Of a stretch of 62,191 nucleotides of DNA, positions 7,198-16,316 are shown in pieces. The stretch lies in assembly GCA_035310015.1 (NCBI GenBank), contig DATGEO010000145.1, positions 1 to 62,191 on the forward strand, read 5' to 3'. The notes beneath the pieces are model-generated. The model saw nothing but the letters and a program-made list of their open reading frames with translations. It had not been told where the DNA came from and searched no databases. Made by a program: the position numbers and the translations under genes. Numbering within the stretch: the stretch's first letter is position 1; each line of letters begins with the position of its first letter. The DNA comes from DATGEO01 sp035310015. Its GTDB lineage: Bacteria; Chloroflexota; Dormibacteria; Dormibacterales; Dormibacteraceae.

Positions 7198-10053
7198 CTA
7201 CATTTCGCCCGTGCCGCCGCGGGCTGGGTTGCTCGCATATCGGAGACCCGTGGCGCGCCGGACGGGGGCCGCCGCCTGCTGGCCGGCGAGCGCGGTGGCG
7301 AGTTGGGCGCGGTTGTGCACCCCCAGCTTCTGATAGACGCGGCCGAGGTGGGCTTCGATCGTCTTCGGGCTCAGGAAGAGTTGAGTGGCCGCCTCGCGGA
7401 CGCTCGCGCCTTCGGCGATGATCAGCGCGACCCGCAGCTCCTGCGGTGTGAGCTTCTCAACGCCCGTCCGGCCGCGCTGTGGGCGAGTCAGGTAGCCGGC
7501 CGCTCGCAGCTCCTGCCGGGCGCGGTTGGCCCAGGGTTCTGATGCGAATTGCTCGAAAGTCGCCAGGGCGGCGGAGAGCTCCAGCTCGGCCTCAGCCCGC
7601 CGCCGCATGCGCCGCAAGCGCTCGCCGTAGCAGAGCCGTGTCCGCGCGCGCTCAAATGCGTTCGGGACATGCTCGTGCAGCGCGAGAGCGGACTGGAACT
7701 CCCGATCGACATCCTGGTCGGTCGCAAGCAGTCCGCGGCAGCGGGCGGCGGTGGCCAGACCCCACGGCGAGCGGACGTGCTCTGCGCGTCGCTGGAGCTG
7801 TTGCGTGGCGGCCGCGGCCTCACCGTCCCGCCCGCAAGCGTGCAGGGCTTCCGCGAGATCGGGCTCGTAAGGAATCGTCGTGGGATTGCCCAGCCCTTCC
7901 ATGTCGGCTTCGCGTGCGCAGCGAACCAGCGCGTCTGCCGCCGGAGCGGCATGGCCCAGCCCGAGTTCGAGAAGCCCGAGCACCGACCAGAGATGCACTT
8001 CGAGCGACCGGTGGCCGCGCGCCCTGGCGAGCGTGAAGGCTTCGTCCACGAGCGCGCGGCACTCCAGCTCGTGTCCTTCCGCCGCCGACACGCGAGCCAG
8101 GTGGACCAGCCCCCACGCGCGATAGCTGGTCTGGCCGGCAAGCTCGACCGCCTCCGCGGCTCGGGCGCGGGCACGCGCCCAGCGCCCCGACTGGAAGTCG
8201 GCGAGCGCACCGTGTCCGAGCACGAACGGCAGCTTCCCCAGGGCACCGAGGTCACGGGCCTCTTTGATGGCGTGATCCAGGACGCCACCGCCCGCGAACT
8301 GGCCCTCGGTGACCAGCCCGCGCGTCAGGCAGGTGTCGACGGCCGCGGCGGCGATGGGGCTGAGCTCGAGCGAAGCGGCGGCTGCCATCGCCATTTCGGT
8401 GCCCAGCTCTTCCGGCGGAAGCTCACCCCTGTACGCCGCGGCGGTGTCGGCGGCATAGGCCGCGAGCCGCTGGAGTGCGGGCGAGCACCTTTCGGCCAAC
8501 TCTTTCGCGCGACTTCCGCTTGCGGCCGCGGCCTGCAGGTCGCCCAGCATGATGTCCGTGGCGGTGGCGTCGATCATCATCACGGTCGCGCGCGCTGGAT
8601 CCTCGTGCGCGATTACGGTGGCGCCGTCCCAGAAGATTTCGTGTGACCGCGAGGCGGAGCCCAACAGGCGCTCGACCACAGCGGACAGGTGCTGGTACTC
8701 GGCTCGCATCGAGGGCTCTTTGGCCAGCGGGAAACCGGCGTCGACCAGCCCTCTGGCCCACTGGATCCTGCCGCCCAGCACGGCGTACGTCGCGGCTGCC
8801 AGCAGCCGGCGCCCTCGAGCTACCGGCTTGGGGCTGAGTTCGGCCGCTCGCTCGTAAGTCCGCGTCGCGGTCGCAAAGCCGCCTCGAGCGGCGGCCCGAT
8901 CGGCCGCTTTCTCGAGCGCGTCGGCGGCCGTTTCGTCCGGCCCGGTCGCGGCCGCTGCCAGATGCCACGAACGCCGGTCCATTGCGGCTTCGGAACCAAC
9001 CGCGAGTGCGGCATGCACCGCCCGCCGCCTCTCAGTCGGCGACCGCTGGTAGACGACCGAGCGCACGAGCGGATGGCGGAAGCGGAGCCGGCCCTCGGCG
9101 AAGGTGATCAGGCCTGCCTCCTCCGCCGCCGCGAGCGCCGACGAGCCCAGGCCGAGCCTTCTCATGGCCGCCTCGACCATTCCCGGCTCGTCGAGCTCAC
9201 CGGCGGCGACGAGCAGAAGTGCATCGCGAGAAGCCTTGGGAAGCTCGTCGAGCTTTCGAGCGAACGCACGCTCCACGCGGCCGCGCACGGGGAGAGGCTC
9301 GTCGATCGGCTCGGCGCCGGCAAGCTGTCGCGCGTTGAGCGACATCGAGAACTCGAGCAGTGCGAGCGGATTTCCGGCGGCCATCGTGACGAGCCGGTCC
9401 ACCACGTCGGTCACGATCGATCGACCTGCGTGACCAAGAATCAGCTCCCTGGCGGCAGGATCGTCCAGACCTCCGATGGGCAGCTCCCGTAAGCCGGCGG
9501 GATCGAACGCGCTCGGTTCCGACGTGCGCATTGCGAACAGGGCGACGACGCCCTCCATGCTCAGCCGCCGCGCCGTGAACGCCAGCGCGCTTGCCGAGGG
9601 CGGATCCAACCAGTGGGCGTCGTCCACGACCAACAGCAGCGGAATGTCCTCCGCAGCAGCCGCGACGAGGCTCAACGTCGCGGCGCAAACGGCAAGGGGA
9701 TCGCCGGCGACCGGCGGCCCGAGTGCGAGCGCGCCCTCGAGCACGGCGCGCTGCCGTCCGGGCAGCACCCGTAACAGGTCAACCACCGGCAGCACCAGCT
9801 CCTGTAGGCCGGAGAACGCAAGCTCGGACTCCGACTCGACCCCGCGCGCCTGCAGCACTCGAAAGCCATCGGCAAGCCCCACGGCGTGGTCGAGGAGAGC
9901 GCTCTTCCCGATACCAGGCTCTCCTCGCAGCACCAGCGCCGCGCTTGTGCCCGTCCGCGCACCAGCGAGCAGGCCGGCCAATAAGGCCGTCTCCGCCTCG
10001 CGGCCCACCACCATGCTCGCCACCCCGCTAGGAATGTAGTGCTTGGGCCGCAT
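7198..10053 (-). CDS. LAL-type LuxR transcriptional regulator with STAND ATPase
   Basis: A 951-residue large ATP-binding regulator of the LuxR family (LAL/MalT-like). The N-terminus has the family start VGREAE, then a Walker A motif GEPGIGKSAL near residue 45 and a Walker B LLLVVDDAHWLD near 145. A long Ala/Leu-rich helical region of TPR type fills the middle. The C-terminus has a typical LuxR helix-turn-helix (LTPQELRVA...SPKTIEAHLGRVYQKLG). In this family, ligand and ATP binding releases the DNA-binding domain. It lies upstream of, and in the same direction as, the lipoprotein and collagen-like genes, so those are candidate targets. The start could also be the ATG at 10014. Confidence 0.9.
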   Translation of the reverse strand: MRPKHYIPSGVASMVVGREAETALLAGLLAGARTGTSAALVLRGEPGIGKSALLDHAVGLADGFRVLQARGVESESELAFSGLQELVLPVVDLLRVLPGRQRAVLEGALALGPPVAGDPLAVCAATLSLVAAAAEDIPLLLVVDDAHWLDPPSASALAFTARRLSMEGVVALFAMRTSEPSAFDPAGLRELPIGGLDDPAARELILGHAGRSIVTDVVDRLVTMAAGNPLALLEFSMSLNARQLAGAEPIDEPLPVRGRVERAFARKLDELPKASRDALLLVAAGELDEPGMVEAAMRRLGLGSSALAAAEEAGLITFAEGRLRFRHPLVRSVVYQRSPTERRRAVHAALAVGSEAAMDRRSWHLAAAATGPDETAADALEKAADRAAARGGFATATRTYERAAELSPKPVARGRRLLAAATYAVLGGRIQWARGLVDAGFPLAKEPSMRAEYQHLSAVVERLLGSASRSHEIFWDGATVIAHEDPARATVMMIDATATDIMLGDLQAAAASGSRAKELAERCSPALQRLAAYAADTAAAYRGELPPEELGTEMAMAAAASLELSPIAAAAVDTCLTRGLVTEGQFAGGGVLDHAIKEARDLGALGKLPFVLGHGALADFQSGRWARARARAAEAVELAGQTSYRAWGLVHLARVSAAEGHELECRALVDEAFTLARARGHRSLEVHLWSVLGLLELGLGHAAPAADALVRCAREADMEGLGNPTTIPYEPDLAEALHACGRDGEAAAATQQLQRRAEHVRSPWGLATAARCRGLLATDQDVDREFQSALALHEHVPNAFERARTRLCYGERLRRMRRRAEAELELSAALATFEQFASEPWANRARQELRAAGYLTRPQRGRTGVEKLTPQELRVALIIAEGASVREAATQLFLSPKTIEAHLGRVYQKLGVHNRAQLATALAGQQAAAPVRRATGLRYASNPARGGTGEM

Positions 10054-10181
10054 CAAAGGCGGAAGGAAATACCCCGCCGGCCCGTGAGGCTCAGCCTCGA
10101 TTCAGGCGTCCGGCGCCAAGGTGCGGCCAGCTGTCGTAGACGAAGCTGATCACGGACGCCGACTCGACCCCGGTCGACAGC

Positions 10182-10280
10182 TCATTTATGAACGCTCGGC
10201 GCCGCGTGGTTGCCGAGCGCAACCGTGGATGTGCTGCATGCGCCCAGGACCAAAAACGCAACCATGGCCAGCGCTTTCAT
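10182..10280 (-). CDS. Possible 32-residue secreted peptide or remnant
   Basis: A short frame beginning MKALAMVAFLVLGAC looks like a signal peptide with a possible lipobox (LGAC), then 17 polar residues and a stop. In a shifted frame directly after it, about 35 more codons read through to a stop, so this may be the 5' end of a small gene broken by a frameshift. The ribosome binding site is weak. Low confidence. Confidence 0.25.
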   Translation of the reverse strand: MKALAMVAFLVLGACSTSTVALGNHAAPSVHK

Positions 10281-10332
10281 CTGCTCGTTGAAACGGACTC
10301 CAGGCGATGCCGGTTATCAGGCATTGGGCTGC

Positions 10333-11103
10333 CTAGAACGTGATCGGCGTGCCCATGTCCGGTGGGGCTTTGTGCACGCCGGCCTGCGTCGTGATCCACA
10401 GCTCACCCCTAAGAGCGGGCGTGCCGCCCTCGCAATGCTGCTCGAAGAGGACGTCGATGGCGACGATCTCGCCGCTGGGCGCCCACTTCACGCTCGTGAT
10501 CTCGAACTGTCCGCTCAGGGTGTTGCAGCCCCGACCACTGCCGAAGATGTCGAGTCCTGGCGCCTTGCCCGTGACGAAGGGCGCCCTCTCCGCGTTGATG
10601 AACGTTCCGACTCTCAGAAGTCCGTTGCTGGGCGCGCGGAACCACAATTGCCAGTAATCGCCTTTCCCTGACGCGCTCGCCTGAACGTCGCGATTGTCGC
10701 CCCTGATCGTGAAGTCGGACTCCACGAGCGTCCAGAGTTCGTCTTTTCCCGCGCCGATGTAGTCCTGCGGGTCGCTCTGGAAGCGCAGCCAGGCGTCAGT
10801 CGCCGGCTGTGGCTGCTGATCCGCGACCGCGGGTGGGCTTGGCTGCGGAGCGGAATTCGGGCTCGTCCGGGCGGCGGTTGTCCCGACCGGCTGGGTGAGC
10901 CTGGTGTAGACGATCGATGTCGTTAGAGCGCCGACACCTCCGTAGGCGAGAGCCAGTGCGCAGCAGGCGGCGATCAGCGGCGTGCGCCATGCCCGCGCGT
11001 TGGCCAGTGCGTAGCCAACCGCACCTGCCGACAGCAGGAGCGCGCCGACCAACATCCCGATCACCGCAGAGAGCAGAGAGGTCATGAGTCGGGTTGTGTC
11101 CAA
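10333..11103 (-). CDS. Membrane-anchored protein of unknown function
   Basis: A 256-residue product with two hydrophobic segments near the N-terminus (about residues 8-30 and 42-66), a Pro/Ser/Ala linker (about 75-105) and a C-terminal extracytoplasmic domain of about 150 residues. That domain contains DYWQLWF and two cysteines (GRGCNTL and EQHCEG) that may pair. No family was recognised. A later ATG at 11085 would also give an intact first membrane segment. No partner gene is apparent. Confidence 0.55.
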   Translation of the reverse strand: MDTTRLMTSLLSAVIGMLVGALLLSAGAVGYALANARAWRTPLIAACCALALAYGGVGALTTSIVYTRLTQPVGTTAARTSPNSAPQPSPPAVADQQPQPATDAWLRFQSDPQDYIGAGKDELWTLVESDFTIRGDNRDVQASASGKGDYWQLWFRAPSNGLLRVGTFINAERAPFVTGKAPGLDIFGSGRGCNTLSGQFEITSVKWAPSGEIVAIDVLFEQHCEGGTPALRGELWITTQAGVHKAPPDMGTPITF

Positions 11104-11293
11104 CGGAGGCGAGCGGCAAATATTGCCGTCGCAGCCGCGCTGAGCGCGCCGGCTAGAGGTCGACGTGGCCTCATCTGTGTCAACGCGTCGCCAGTGAGCG
11201 GTGCTTGCATACCCCGTTCAAGATGGTCGAGGTCAGGCCTGATCCGCGGAGATTTACGGAAATTGACAGCAGGTCGGCGGCGAGGCGGCTAGC

Positions 11294-12067
11294 TTGAAGA
11301 GTCACGTGATCAGCTGGCGCGGTGCTATCTGGGCGGTGCCGGTGGCAGGGCTCATCGCCCTGGTGTCGAACGCTTCGGCCGCGGCCGCTTTCGACCTTTA
11401 CGTCAGCGGCTCCAGCGGCTACGACGTCTCGTACCTGCAGTGCGGCTCGGCCACGCCGTCCGGCACGTTCGGCATCGTCGGACTCAACGCCGGTTATCCC
11501 TTCACCTACTACAACGGCTGCCTGGCGACGGAGTTCGCCGCCGCCCAGCGGACGGGCAACGCCGCCCTCTACATCAACACCGGCTACGACCCGACGTACA
11601 CCGCGGTCGACGGCATCCACTCCACCCAGGACTGCGTCACCAAGTCGGCGGGGATCAACGCCACTCTTGATCAGCAGTCGGCGTGGGCGGTGGGCTGCAG
11701 CGAAGCGGAGCGTGACATCGCCTACGCGTCGACCCAGTCGGCGAGCTCCTCGAGCGCGTGGTGGCTGGACGTCGAGACCGCCAACAGCTGGTCCACGACA
11801 GACCTGTCACTGAACCGCTACACGCTCCAGGGCATCATCGACACGCTTCGGGCCACGGTCACGTCGCCGATCGGCATCTACTCGACCCCGAGCCAGTGGA
11901 CCACCATCACCGGCGGCTACCAGGCGCCGGCCGACGCGGACTGGGTCGCGACCGGCGTGCGATCGCTGAAGCGGGCCAAGCAGGACTGCGGGCCGACCGG
12001 CTTCAGCGGCTCGCCGATCTGGCTGGTGCAGTATCTCGGGACGACCGACCGCGACTACGCCTGCTAG
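11294..12067 (+). CDS. Secreted DUF1906 (glycoside hydrolase-like) protein
   Basis: A 257-residue exported protein: a signal peptide to about residue 32, then a domain of the DUF1906/Rv2525c type, a TIM-barrel fold related to GH25-like cell-wall hydrolases. Supporting blocks are FDLYVSGSSGYDVSY at the start of the domain, a later GIYSTPSQW strand and a C-terminal WLVQYLG. Acidic residues such as those in WWLDVE are placed as in GH25-type active sites. The start is a TTG with a signal peptide directly after it. Family members act in the cell envelope; the substrate here is unknown. Confidence 0.65.
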   Translation: MKSHVISWRGAIWAVPVAGLIALVSNASAAAAFDLYVSGSSGYDVSYLQCGSATPSGTFGIVGLNAGYPFTYYNGCLATEFAAAQRTGNAALYINTGYDPTYTAVDGIHSTQDCVTKSAGINATLDQQSAWAVGCSEAERDIAYASTQSASSSSAWWLDVETANSWSTTDLSLNRYTLQGIIDTLRATVTSPIGIYSTPSQWTTITGGYQAPADADWVATGVRSLKRAKQDCGPTGFSGSPIWLVQYLGTTDRDYAC

Positions 12068-12308
12068 GCCGGCCTGACGCCTCGGTCGCCTTGCTTGGCG
12101 AGCCAGGCGAAGGCGTCGGGAGTGCCTTCTGTCAATCGGGGTATGGGGAGGAACGTTCCTCGTCGGGGTCGCCCGAGAGCCCCGGAAGCTGGTTCGCTGG
12201 GACGAACCCCGGATCCGCGCGGGAGCTAAAACTATTGACCCTTGCCCTCCGACCGGCTCTAATAGCGGCGCCCAATTGGAATCGCGGAACTGTCGGAGAG
12301 GAGGAGCT

Positions 12309-13250
12309 ATGCGGGTTGGCCGCGTCATCTGTTCAGTCGCGCTGGTGGCTGTCGCCTTCGTTGCGGTCGCCGGTTCGGCCAGCGCCGCCGGTGCGCCGGG
12401 CCAGGCGCACGTCACCTATCTGCGCCCCTACAAGGGCTATGCCACCGGCCCAAGTGGCAGTGGTCCGCTGGCGTATCGCGGTGGGCCGGTCGGTGTCGAG
12501 ACCACGCCCAAGCTGTACATCGACTTCTGGGGCTCGCAGTGGATCAACAACGACCCGTCGGGCGAAGCTGCCATCGTCGAGAGCTTCTTCAACGGAGTGG
12601 GGGGCAGCGGTTGGAACAACTCCGTGACGCAGTACTGCGAGAACGTCGCATCGGGCACCGTGTTCTGCAACGGCGCGGGTACGGCGGCGGGCAACCAGAC
12701 TGGAGTGCTCGTCTCCTACTGGTACGACAACGGCACCGCGGCGCCGCACCATCCGAGCCAGTCGGCTCTCGGCAACGAGGCGATCAGGGCCGCGGCGCAC
12801 TTCGGACAGACAGGTGCCAGCGCCAACGACAACAACCAGTACTTCATCGCCACCTCGCACGGCAACAATGCGAGCGGTTTTGGCTCCCGGTACTGCGCCT
12901 GGCACAGCACGGTCAGCTCGAGCTACGGGACGCTGTCCTACACGAACCTTCCCTACATCACCGACGCGGGCGCGTCGTGCGGGGCCAACTTCAACGGTCT
13001 TGGCCCGGACGCTGGCATCACCATCGTGGCCGGCCACGAATTCGCCGAGACGGAGACCGACCCCCAGCCCAACACGGGCTGGCTGGATAGCTCGGGTGAG
13101 GAGAACGGAGACAAGTGCGCGTGGATCGTCTCGGGGTACCAGGGTGCGGCGGCCGACATCTCGTTGAGCACGGGCACATTCGCGGTCCAGTCGCTGTACA
13201 GCAACGCCTTCAACTCTGACAACGGAGGCTGCGTCCTCAGCTACCCCTGA
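12309..13250 (+). CDS. Secreted HExxE protein, putative metallopeptidase
   Basis: A 313-residue exported protein with a signal peptide ending near ASA (about residue 26). Residues 243-247 read HEFAE, followed by a TETDP segment and then GEENGDKCAW. This order resembles a class of secreted bacterial proteins with a zinc-binding HExxE-like motif and a later acidic/cysteine block. Six or more cysteines in the mature part suggest disulfides. AGGAGG lies six bases before the chosen ATG. It sits 240 bases after the DUF1906 gene on the same strand, and both are envelope-facing. Peptidase activity is inference. Confidence 0.55.
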   Translation: MRVGRVICSVALVAVAFVAVAGSASAAGAPGQAHVTYLRPYKGYATGPSGSGPLAYRGGPVGVETTPKLYIDFWGSQWINNDPSGEAAIVESFFNGVGGSGWNNSVTQYCENVASGTVFCNGAGTAAGNQTGVLVSYWYDNGTAAPHHPSQSALGNEAIRAAAHFGQTGASANDNNQYFIATSHGNNASGFGSRYCAWHSTVSSSYGTLSYTNLPYITDAGASCGANFNGLGPDAGITIVAGHEFAETETDPQPNTGWLDSSGEENGDKCAWIVSGYQGAAADISLSTGTFAVQSLYSNAFNSDNGGCVLSYP

Positions 13251-13272
13251 AAAGCGGTCTTCTAGATACGTA

Positions 13273-13305
13273 GAAAGAGGGTGGCCGGTGTGGCCGCCCT
13301 CTTTC
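13273..13305 (+). terminator. Hairpin terminator after the HExxE gene
   Basis: A 14-bp stem with one wobble pair: GAAAGAGGGTGGCC at 13273-13286 and GGCCGCCCTCTTTC at 13292-13305, loop GGTGT. It begins 22 bases after the stop codon. The following sequence is only moderately T-rich. Confidence 0.65.
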
Positions 13306-13371
13306 GCGTCATCTTTATATGTGGGTGCGAGCGCCTGACGGATTGACCACGAACAGCCAGGAGGTGCGGCC

Positions 13372-13986
13372 TCGCCGAACGACCGCCGTTCCCTAGCCGA
13401 CTACTACTTCGTTCTCGGCGTCCCGCCTGACGCCACGGAGACGGAGCTGCATGCCGCCTGGCGGCGGCAGCTCAAGTACTGGCACCCTGACCGCGGCAAT
13501 CATCCGGACGCGCCCGAGCATGCGAAGCTGATCAACCTGGCGCACGACGTTCTGACCGACAGCGCCAAGCGCGCCGCCTACGACCGGCAGCGGGCAGCCG
13601 ATGGCTGGCGCCCATCCGCGTCCCCGCCTTCATACAGCCGCCCGGTCCGATGGACGCCGGTGAGCCGCGAGGGCCCGCCGCGCGCGCCCAAGGGATTCGA
13701 CCGGCACGGTTTCGTCAACCGCCTCGAGGAGATGATGTACCGGGGGCGACTGATGATCGAGAGGCGCAAGGACCTCGCGTCGGCGTCCAAATGGGAGGCT
13801 CAAACTCAGGCCTTTCTGCGAGACGAGCTGGGCGACCACGCATATACGCGGCGCTTCGAGGTCGCACTCGGCCAGCCCCGTCCCGAAGGCCTGCTGGCGG
13901 CCTACGGCGTGCTGTGGGCCGCGTATGAGGACGCGCTGAAGGGCGACCTGAAGCCGGGGGCGAAGGACAGGCCTTCTTCCTCCTGA
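13372..13986 (+). CDS. J-domain (DnaJ-like) protein without a canonical start codon
   Basis: About 204 codons. The N-terminal 70 residues are a J domain (DYYFVLGVPPDAT...WHPDRG...AYDRQ) with the essential HPD motif intact, so it should stimulate an Hsp70/DnaK ATPase. The C-terminal 100 residues belong to no family I recognise. Between the in-frame stop at 13336 and the J domain there is no ATG, GTG or TTG. A strong AGGAGGT at 13359-13365 is correctly spaced for a start at the TCG at 13372. The only canonical start near it, GTG at 13364, is in another frame and hits a stop after ten codons. Either a non-standard start, a start-codon mutation or a one-base deletion is possible. Confidence 0.65.
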   Translation, partial: SPNDRRSLADYYFVLGVPPDATETELHAAWRRQLKYWHPDRGNHPDAPEHAKLINLAHDVLTDSAKRAAYDRQRAADGWRPSASPPSYSRPVRWTPVSREGPPRAPKGFDRHGFVNRLEEMMYRGRLMIERRKDLASASKWEAQTQAFLRDELGDHAYTRRFEVALGQPRPEGLLAAYGVLWAAYEDALKGDLKPGAKDRPSSS

Positions 13987-14003
13987 CCTTGGTAACGCTC
14001 GGC

Positions 14004-14378
14004 TCAGGAGTTGCGAATGCCCTCTTCTAGCACTTCTTTGATGACCACCGCCTGGTTGTGCCTCTCGTCCCGGGCGCCGTAGAGGAGCACGAGCGGACGG
14101 TCTCGGGCCATCTCGGCCAGCTCTTTGAGCATCGCCGTCTTCTCGGCGAGCTCGGCGCGATAACGGGATTGGAAGCCAGGCCACTTCTTCGGGTCGTGGG
14201 CAAACCAGCGACGCAGCTGCGTTGACGGGGCCACGTCTCTGGCCCAGCGATCCAGCTTCAGCGCGGATTTGCCAACCCCGCGAGGCCATACACGATCGAC
14301 CAGGACCCTGGCGTCTCGCCCGTGGCTCGGCTTCGCCTCGTACACCCGCTGGACTCGGATCTTCGGCTCATCCGGCAT
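14004..14378 (-). CDS. DUF488 family protein
   Basis: A 124-residue protein of the DUF488/YeaO family: VQRVYEAKPSHGRDARVLVDRVWPRGV near the N-terminus, a central WFAHDPKKW and a late LVLLYGARDERHNQA. The family is small, cytosolic and of unknown biochemical role. The ATG at 14378 gives the usual family start, with AGAGGCG upstream. A longer frame to 14426 has no support. It converges on the J-domain gene. Confidence 0.85.
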   Translation of the reverse strand: MPDEPKIRVQRVYEAKPSHGRDARVLVDRVWPRGVGKSALKLDRWARDVAPSTQLRRWFAHDPKKWPGFQSRYRAELAEKTAMLKELAEMARDRPLVLLYGARDERHNQAVVIKEVLEEGIRNS

Positions 14379-14442
14379 CTCGCCTCTTGGATCGAGGAAA
14401 TGGGCGAAACATGGAGCCTCTCCCATTTCTCAAGGATGCCAC

Positions 14443-15225
14443 TCAGGTTCTTCGCGTGTCGCGGCGAAACAGCACCATGGCGCCGGCTGCGAAAGCCAGC
14501 GTCCACAGGACCGCCCCGAGGATCCACGTCCAGTCGAAGCTCCCGCCGAGCAGCGGGTATCGCGCAATCTGCGCCACCCCATAAGTAGGCATGTACGGCG
14601 CGAGGTCCTGAATCGCGCTTGGGAGCAGGCTGACCGGGATGAAGAGCCCGCCGAAAAATGCGAACACGGCCAGCACCGGGCTGATGATCTGCATGACGTT
14701 CTCGGACGGAAGCATGTAGCCCATGAACAGGCCGAAGGCGGCGAACACGAATGCGCCGACCCACGCCAGGAGGGCGGACAGAAGCAGGGTCCTGGTGTCC
14801 ATCTGCACCCCGGACACCGCCCCCGCGACGACCACCGCGCTCACTGACAGCAGGCCGAGGAACATTGCGGTCAGCAGCTTGATCGCCACGTATGCCGGAG
14901 GCCGGAGTGGCGTGAGGCGGAGCTGGCGGCTCCAACCCAGCGCCCGCTCGACCGAGACCATTGCCCCGCCGGAGGTGGCGGCGATCATCGCGCCGTACAC
15001 GGCGACGCCGATCATGGTCGAGGCGGCAATCTCGGGACCGCCCGATGACTCGATCCGCTTGTTGCTCTTGAAGAGAAAGAAGAAGACGAGGGGGAGGATC
15101 AGGGTGAAGAGCAGGGTTCGGCGGTTGCGCAGCAGGCGGCGGATCTCGAGGTAGAGGAAGGTCAGGTTGAACCCGCCCAGCGGCGGTACGCGGCGGGATT
15201 CGAAAGCCTGGACGCGTGCGCTCAA
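14443..15225 (-). CDS. ABC-2 type transporter permease
   Basis: A 260-residue integral membrane protein with six predicted helices, the normal size for ABC-2 exporter permeases. It overlaps the stop of the ATPase gene upstream by four bases, so the two are translationally coupled and form one exporter. Substrate unknown; lipid, polysaccharide or drug export are all possible for this family. Confidence 0.85.
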   Translation of the reverse strand: MSARVQAFESRRVPPLGGFNLTFLYLEIRRLLRNRRTLLFTLILPLVFFFLFKSNKRIESSGGPEIAASTMIGVAVYGAMIAATSGGAMVSVERALGWSRQLRLTPLRPPAYVAIKLLTAMFLGLLSVSAVVVAGAVSGVQMDTRTLLLSALLAWVGAFVFAAFGLFMGYMLPSENVMQIISPVLAVFAFFGGLFIPVSLLPSAIQDLAPYMPTYGVAQIARYPLLGGSFDWTWILGAVLWTLAFAAGAMVLFRRDTRRT

Positions 15226-16184
15226 CTCGCTCTCCCTTCGATCCGAACCGGCGTGTCGCCGCCGCCGCTCTGGCCGCCGGGCTGAGCGCCGTCGCCGGTC
15301 AGGGTGAGGAACGCGTCCTCGAGGTTGTGAGCGACGATCTCGACGTCACGGGCCGGCGTGGCGGTCAGGAGGTACCGGGCCACCGCGTCGGAGTCGGTGG
15401 TCTGGACGATGATTCGGTCGCCTCGGATCTCGACCGATCGCACTCCGGGAAGGCCGCGCAAAGATGGCTCATCCGCCCCCGGGAGGCTCGCGCGGACCGA
15501 GCGGCCCACCGACATGTTCCTCACCTCCGCCGCCGTGCCGTCGGCGACTATCTTTCCCTGGCGCAGCAGGATGACGCGGTCGGCGTAGGCGTCGGCCTCC
15601 TCCAGATAGTGGGTGGCGAACAACACCGTCCGCCCCTGCTTCGCGTCGGTGCGGATGGCGGCCCAGAAGTCGCGCCGGCCCTCCACGTCCATGCCCGAGG
15701 TCGGCTCGTCCAGAACCATGAGCGCGGGGTCCGGCAGAAGAGCGATGGCAAAACGAAGGCGCTGCTGCTGTCCGCCGGAGCACTTGCCGACCAGTCGATT
15801 CGCGATGCCGGCGATGCCCGCGCGCTCCAGAACCTCGTCCACGGGCCGCGCCGCGGCGAAAAGGGTCGCGGTCAGGCGAACGGTCTCGGCCACCGTCAGG
15901 TCCTTGAGCAAACCACCGGTCTGCATGACCGCCGCCACCAGTCCGCGTCCGATCGCGGCATCGGGTTTCATGCCCAGCACGCTGACCGTCCCGGCGTCGG
16001 GCCTGCTGAGCCCGAGGATCATGTCGATCGTCGTCGTCTTGCCGGCTCCGTTGGGTCCAAGGAGCGCGGCGATCTCGCCGATCTCGAGGTGCAGGTCGAT
16101 GCCGTCCACCGCACGCACCCGCCCGAAGTGCTTGTGGACGCCCGCCAGGTCGACGGCCGTCGCTACCGGTGAGGGCACAGGCAT
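15222..16184 (-). CDS. ABC transporter ATP-binding protein
   Basis: A 320-residue ATPase that powers the permease directly downstream. Walker A GPNGAGKTT, a signature that reads CSGGQQQR in place of LSGGQ, Walker B LMVLDEPTSG and the switch histidine in FATHYLEEAD are all present. A C-terminal extension of about 90 residues is typical of ABC-2 exporters of the DrrA/CcmA class. The ATG at 16184 is preferred; frames starting as far up as 16247 have no family support. The gene is divergent from the DHA2 pump, with about 130 bases between them. Confidence 0.9.
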   Translation of the reverse strand: MPVPSPVATAVDLAGVHKHFGRVRAVDGIDLHLEIGEIAALLGPNGAGKTTTIDMILGLSRPDAGTVSVLGMKPDAAIGRGLVAAVMQTGGLLKDLTVAETVRLTATLFAAARPVDEVLERAGIAGIANRLVGKCSGGQQQRLRFAIALLPDPALMVLDEPTSGMDVEGRRDFWAAIRTDAKQGRTVLFATHYLEEADAYADRVILLRQGKIVADGTAAEVRNMSVGRSVRASLPGADEPSLRGLPGVRSVEIRGDRIIVQTTDSDAVARYLLTATPARDVEIVAHNLEDAFLTLTGDGAQPGGQSGGGDTPVRIEGRAS

Positions 16185-16259
16185 CGAATCGTATACACGG
16201 ACGGCCCGCAAGCGGTCGTTCCGTTCGACCGAACGGTCCGCCGCCAATCATTGAGCCTC

Positions 16260-16301
16260 TTGACTTTTATAGTGACTCTAAATTAGACTAACTCCAGAGT
16301 T
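16260..16301 (+). promoter_or_regulatory. Promoter and palindromic operator of the DHA2 pump operon
   Basis: TTGACT at 16260-16265 and TAGACT at 16284-16289 form a promoter with an 18-base spacer. The -10 region lies inside an interrupted dyad at 16271-16293: AGT, GAC, TCTAA, a central A, TTAGA, CTA, ACT, with outer and inner arms complementary. A second inverted repeat AACTC-CA-GAGTT follows at 16290-16301. The obvious candidate regulator is the TetR protein encoded after the pump. Confidence 0.55.
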
Positions 16302-16316
16302 GGAGGTGAAGGCAAT

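Noticed and set aside
7549..8646. Long plus-strand frames opposite the LAL regulator
   Set aside because: The minus-strand protein has clear domains throughout; these frames are shadows.
12064..12140. Minus-strand frame ending TPDAFAWLAKQGDRGVRPA
   Set aside because: Looks like a protein C-terminus, but no family could be named and no start signal exists; left unannotated.
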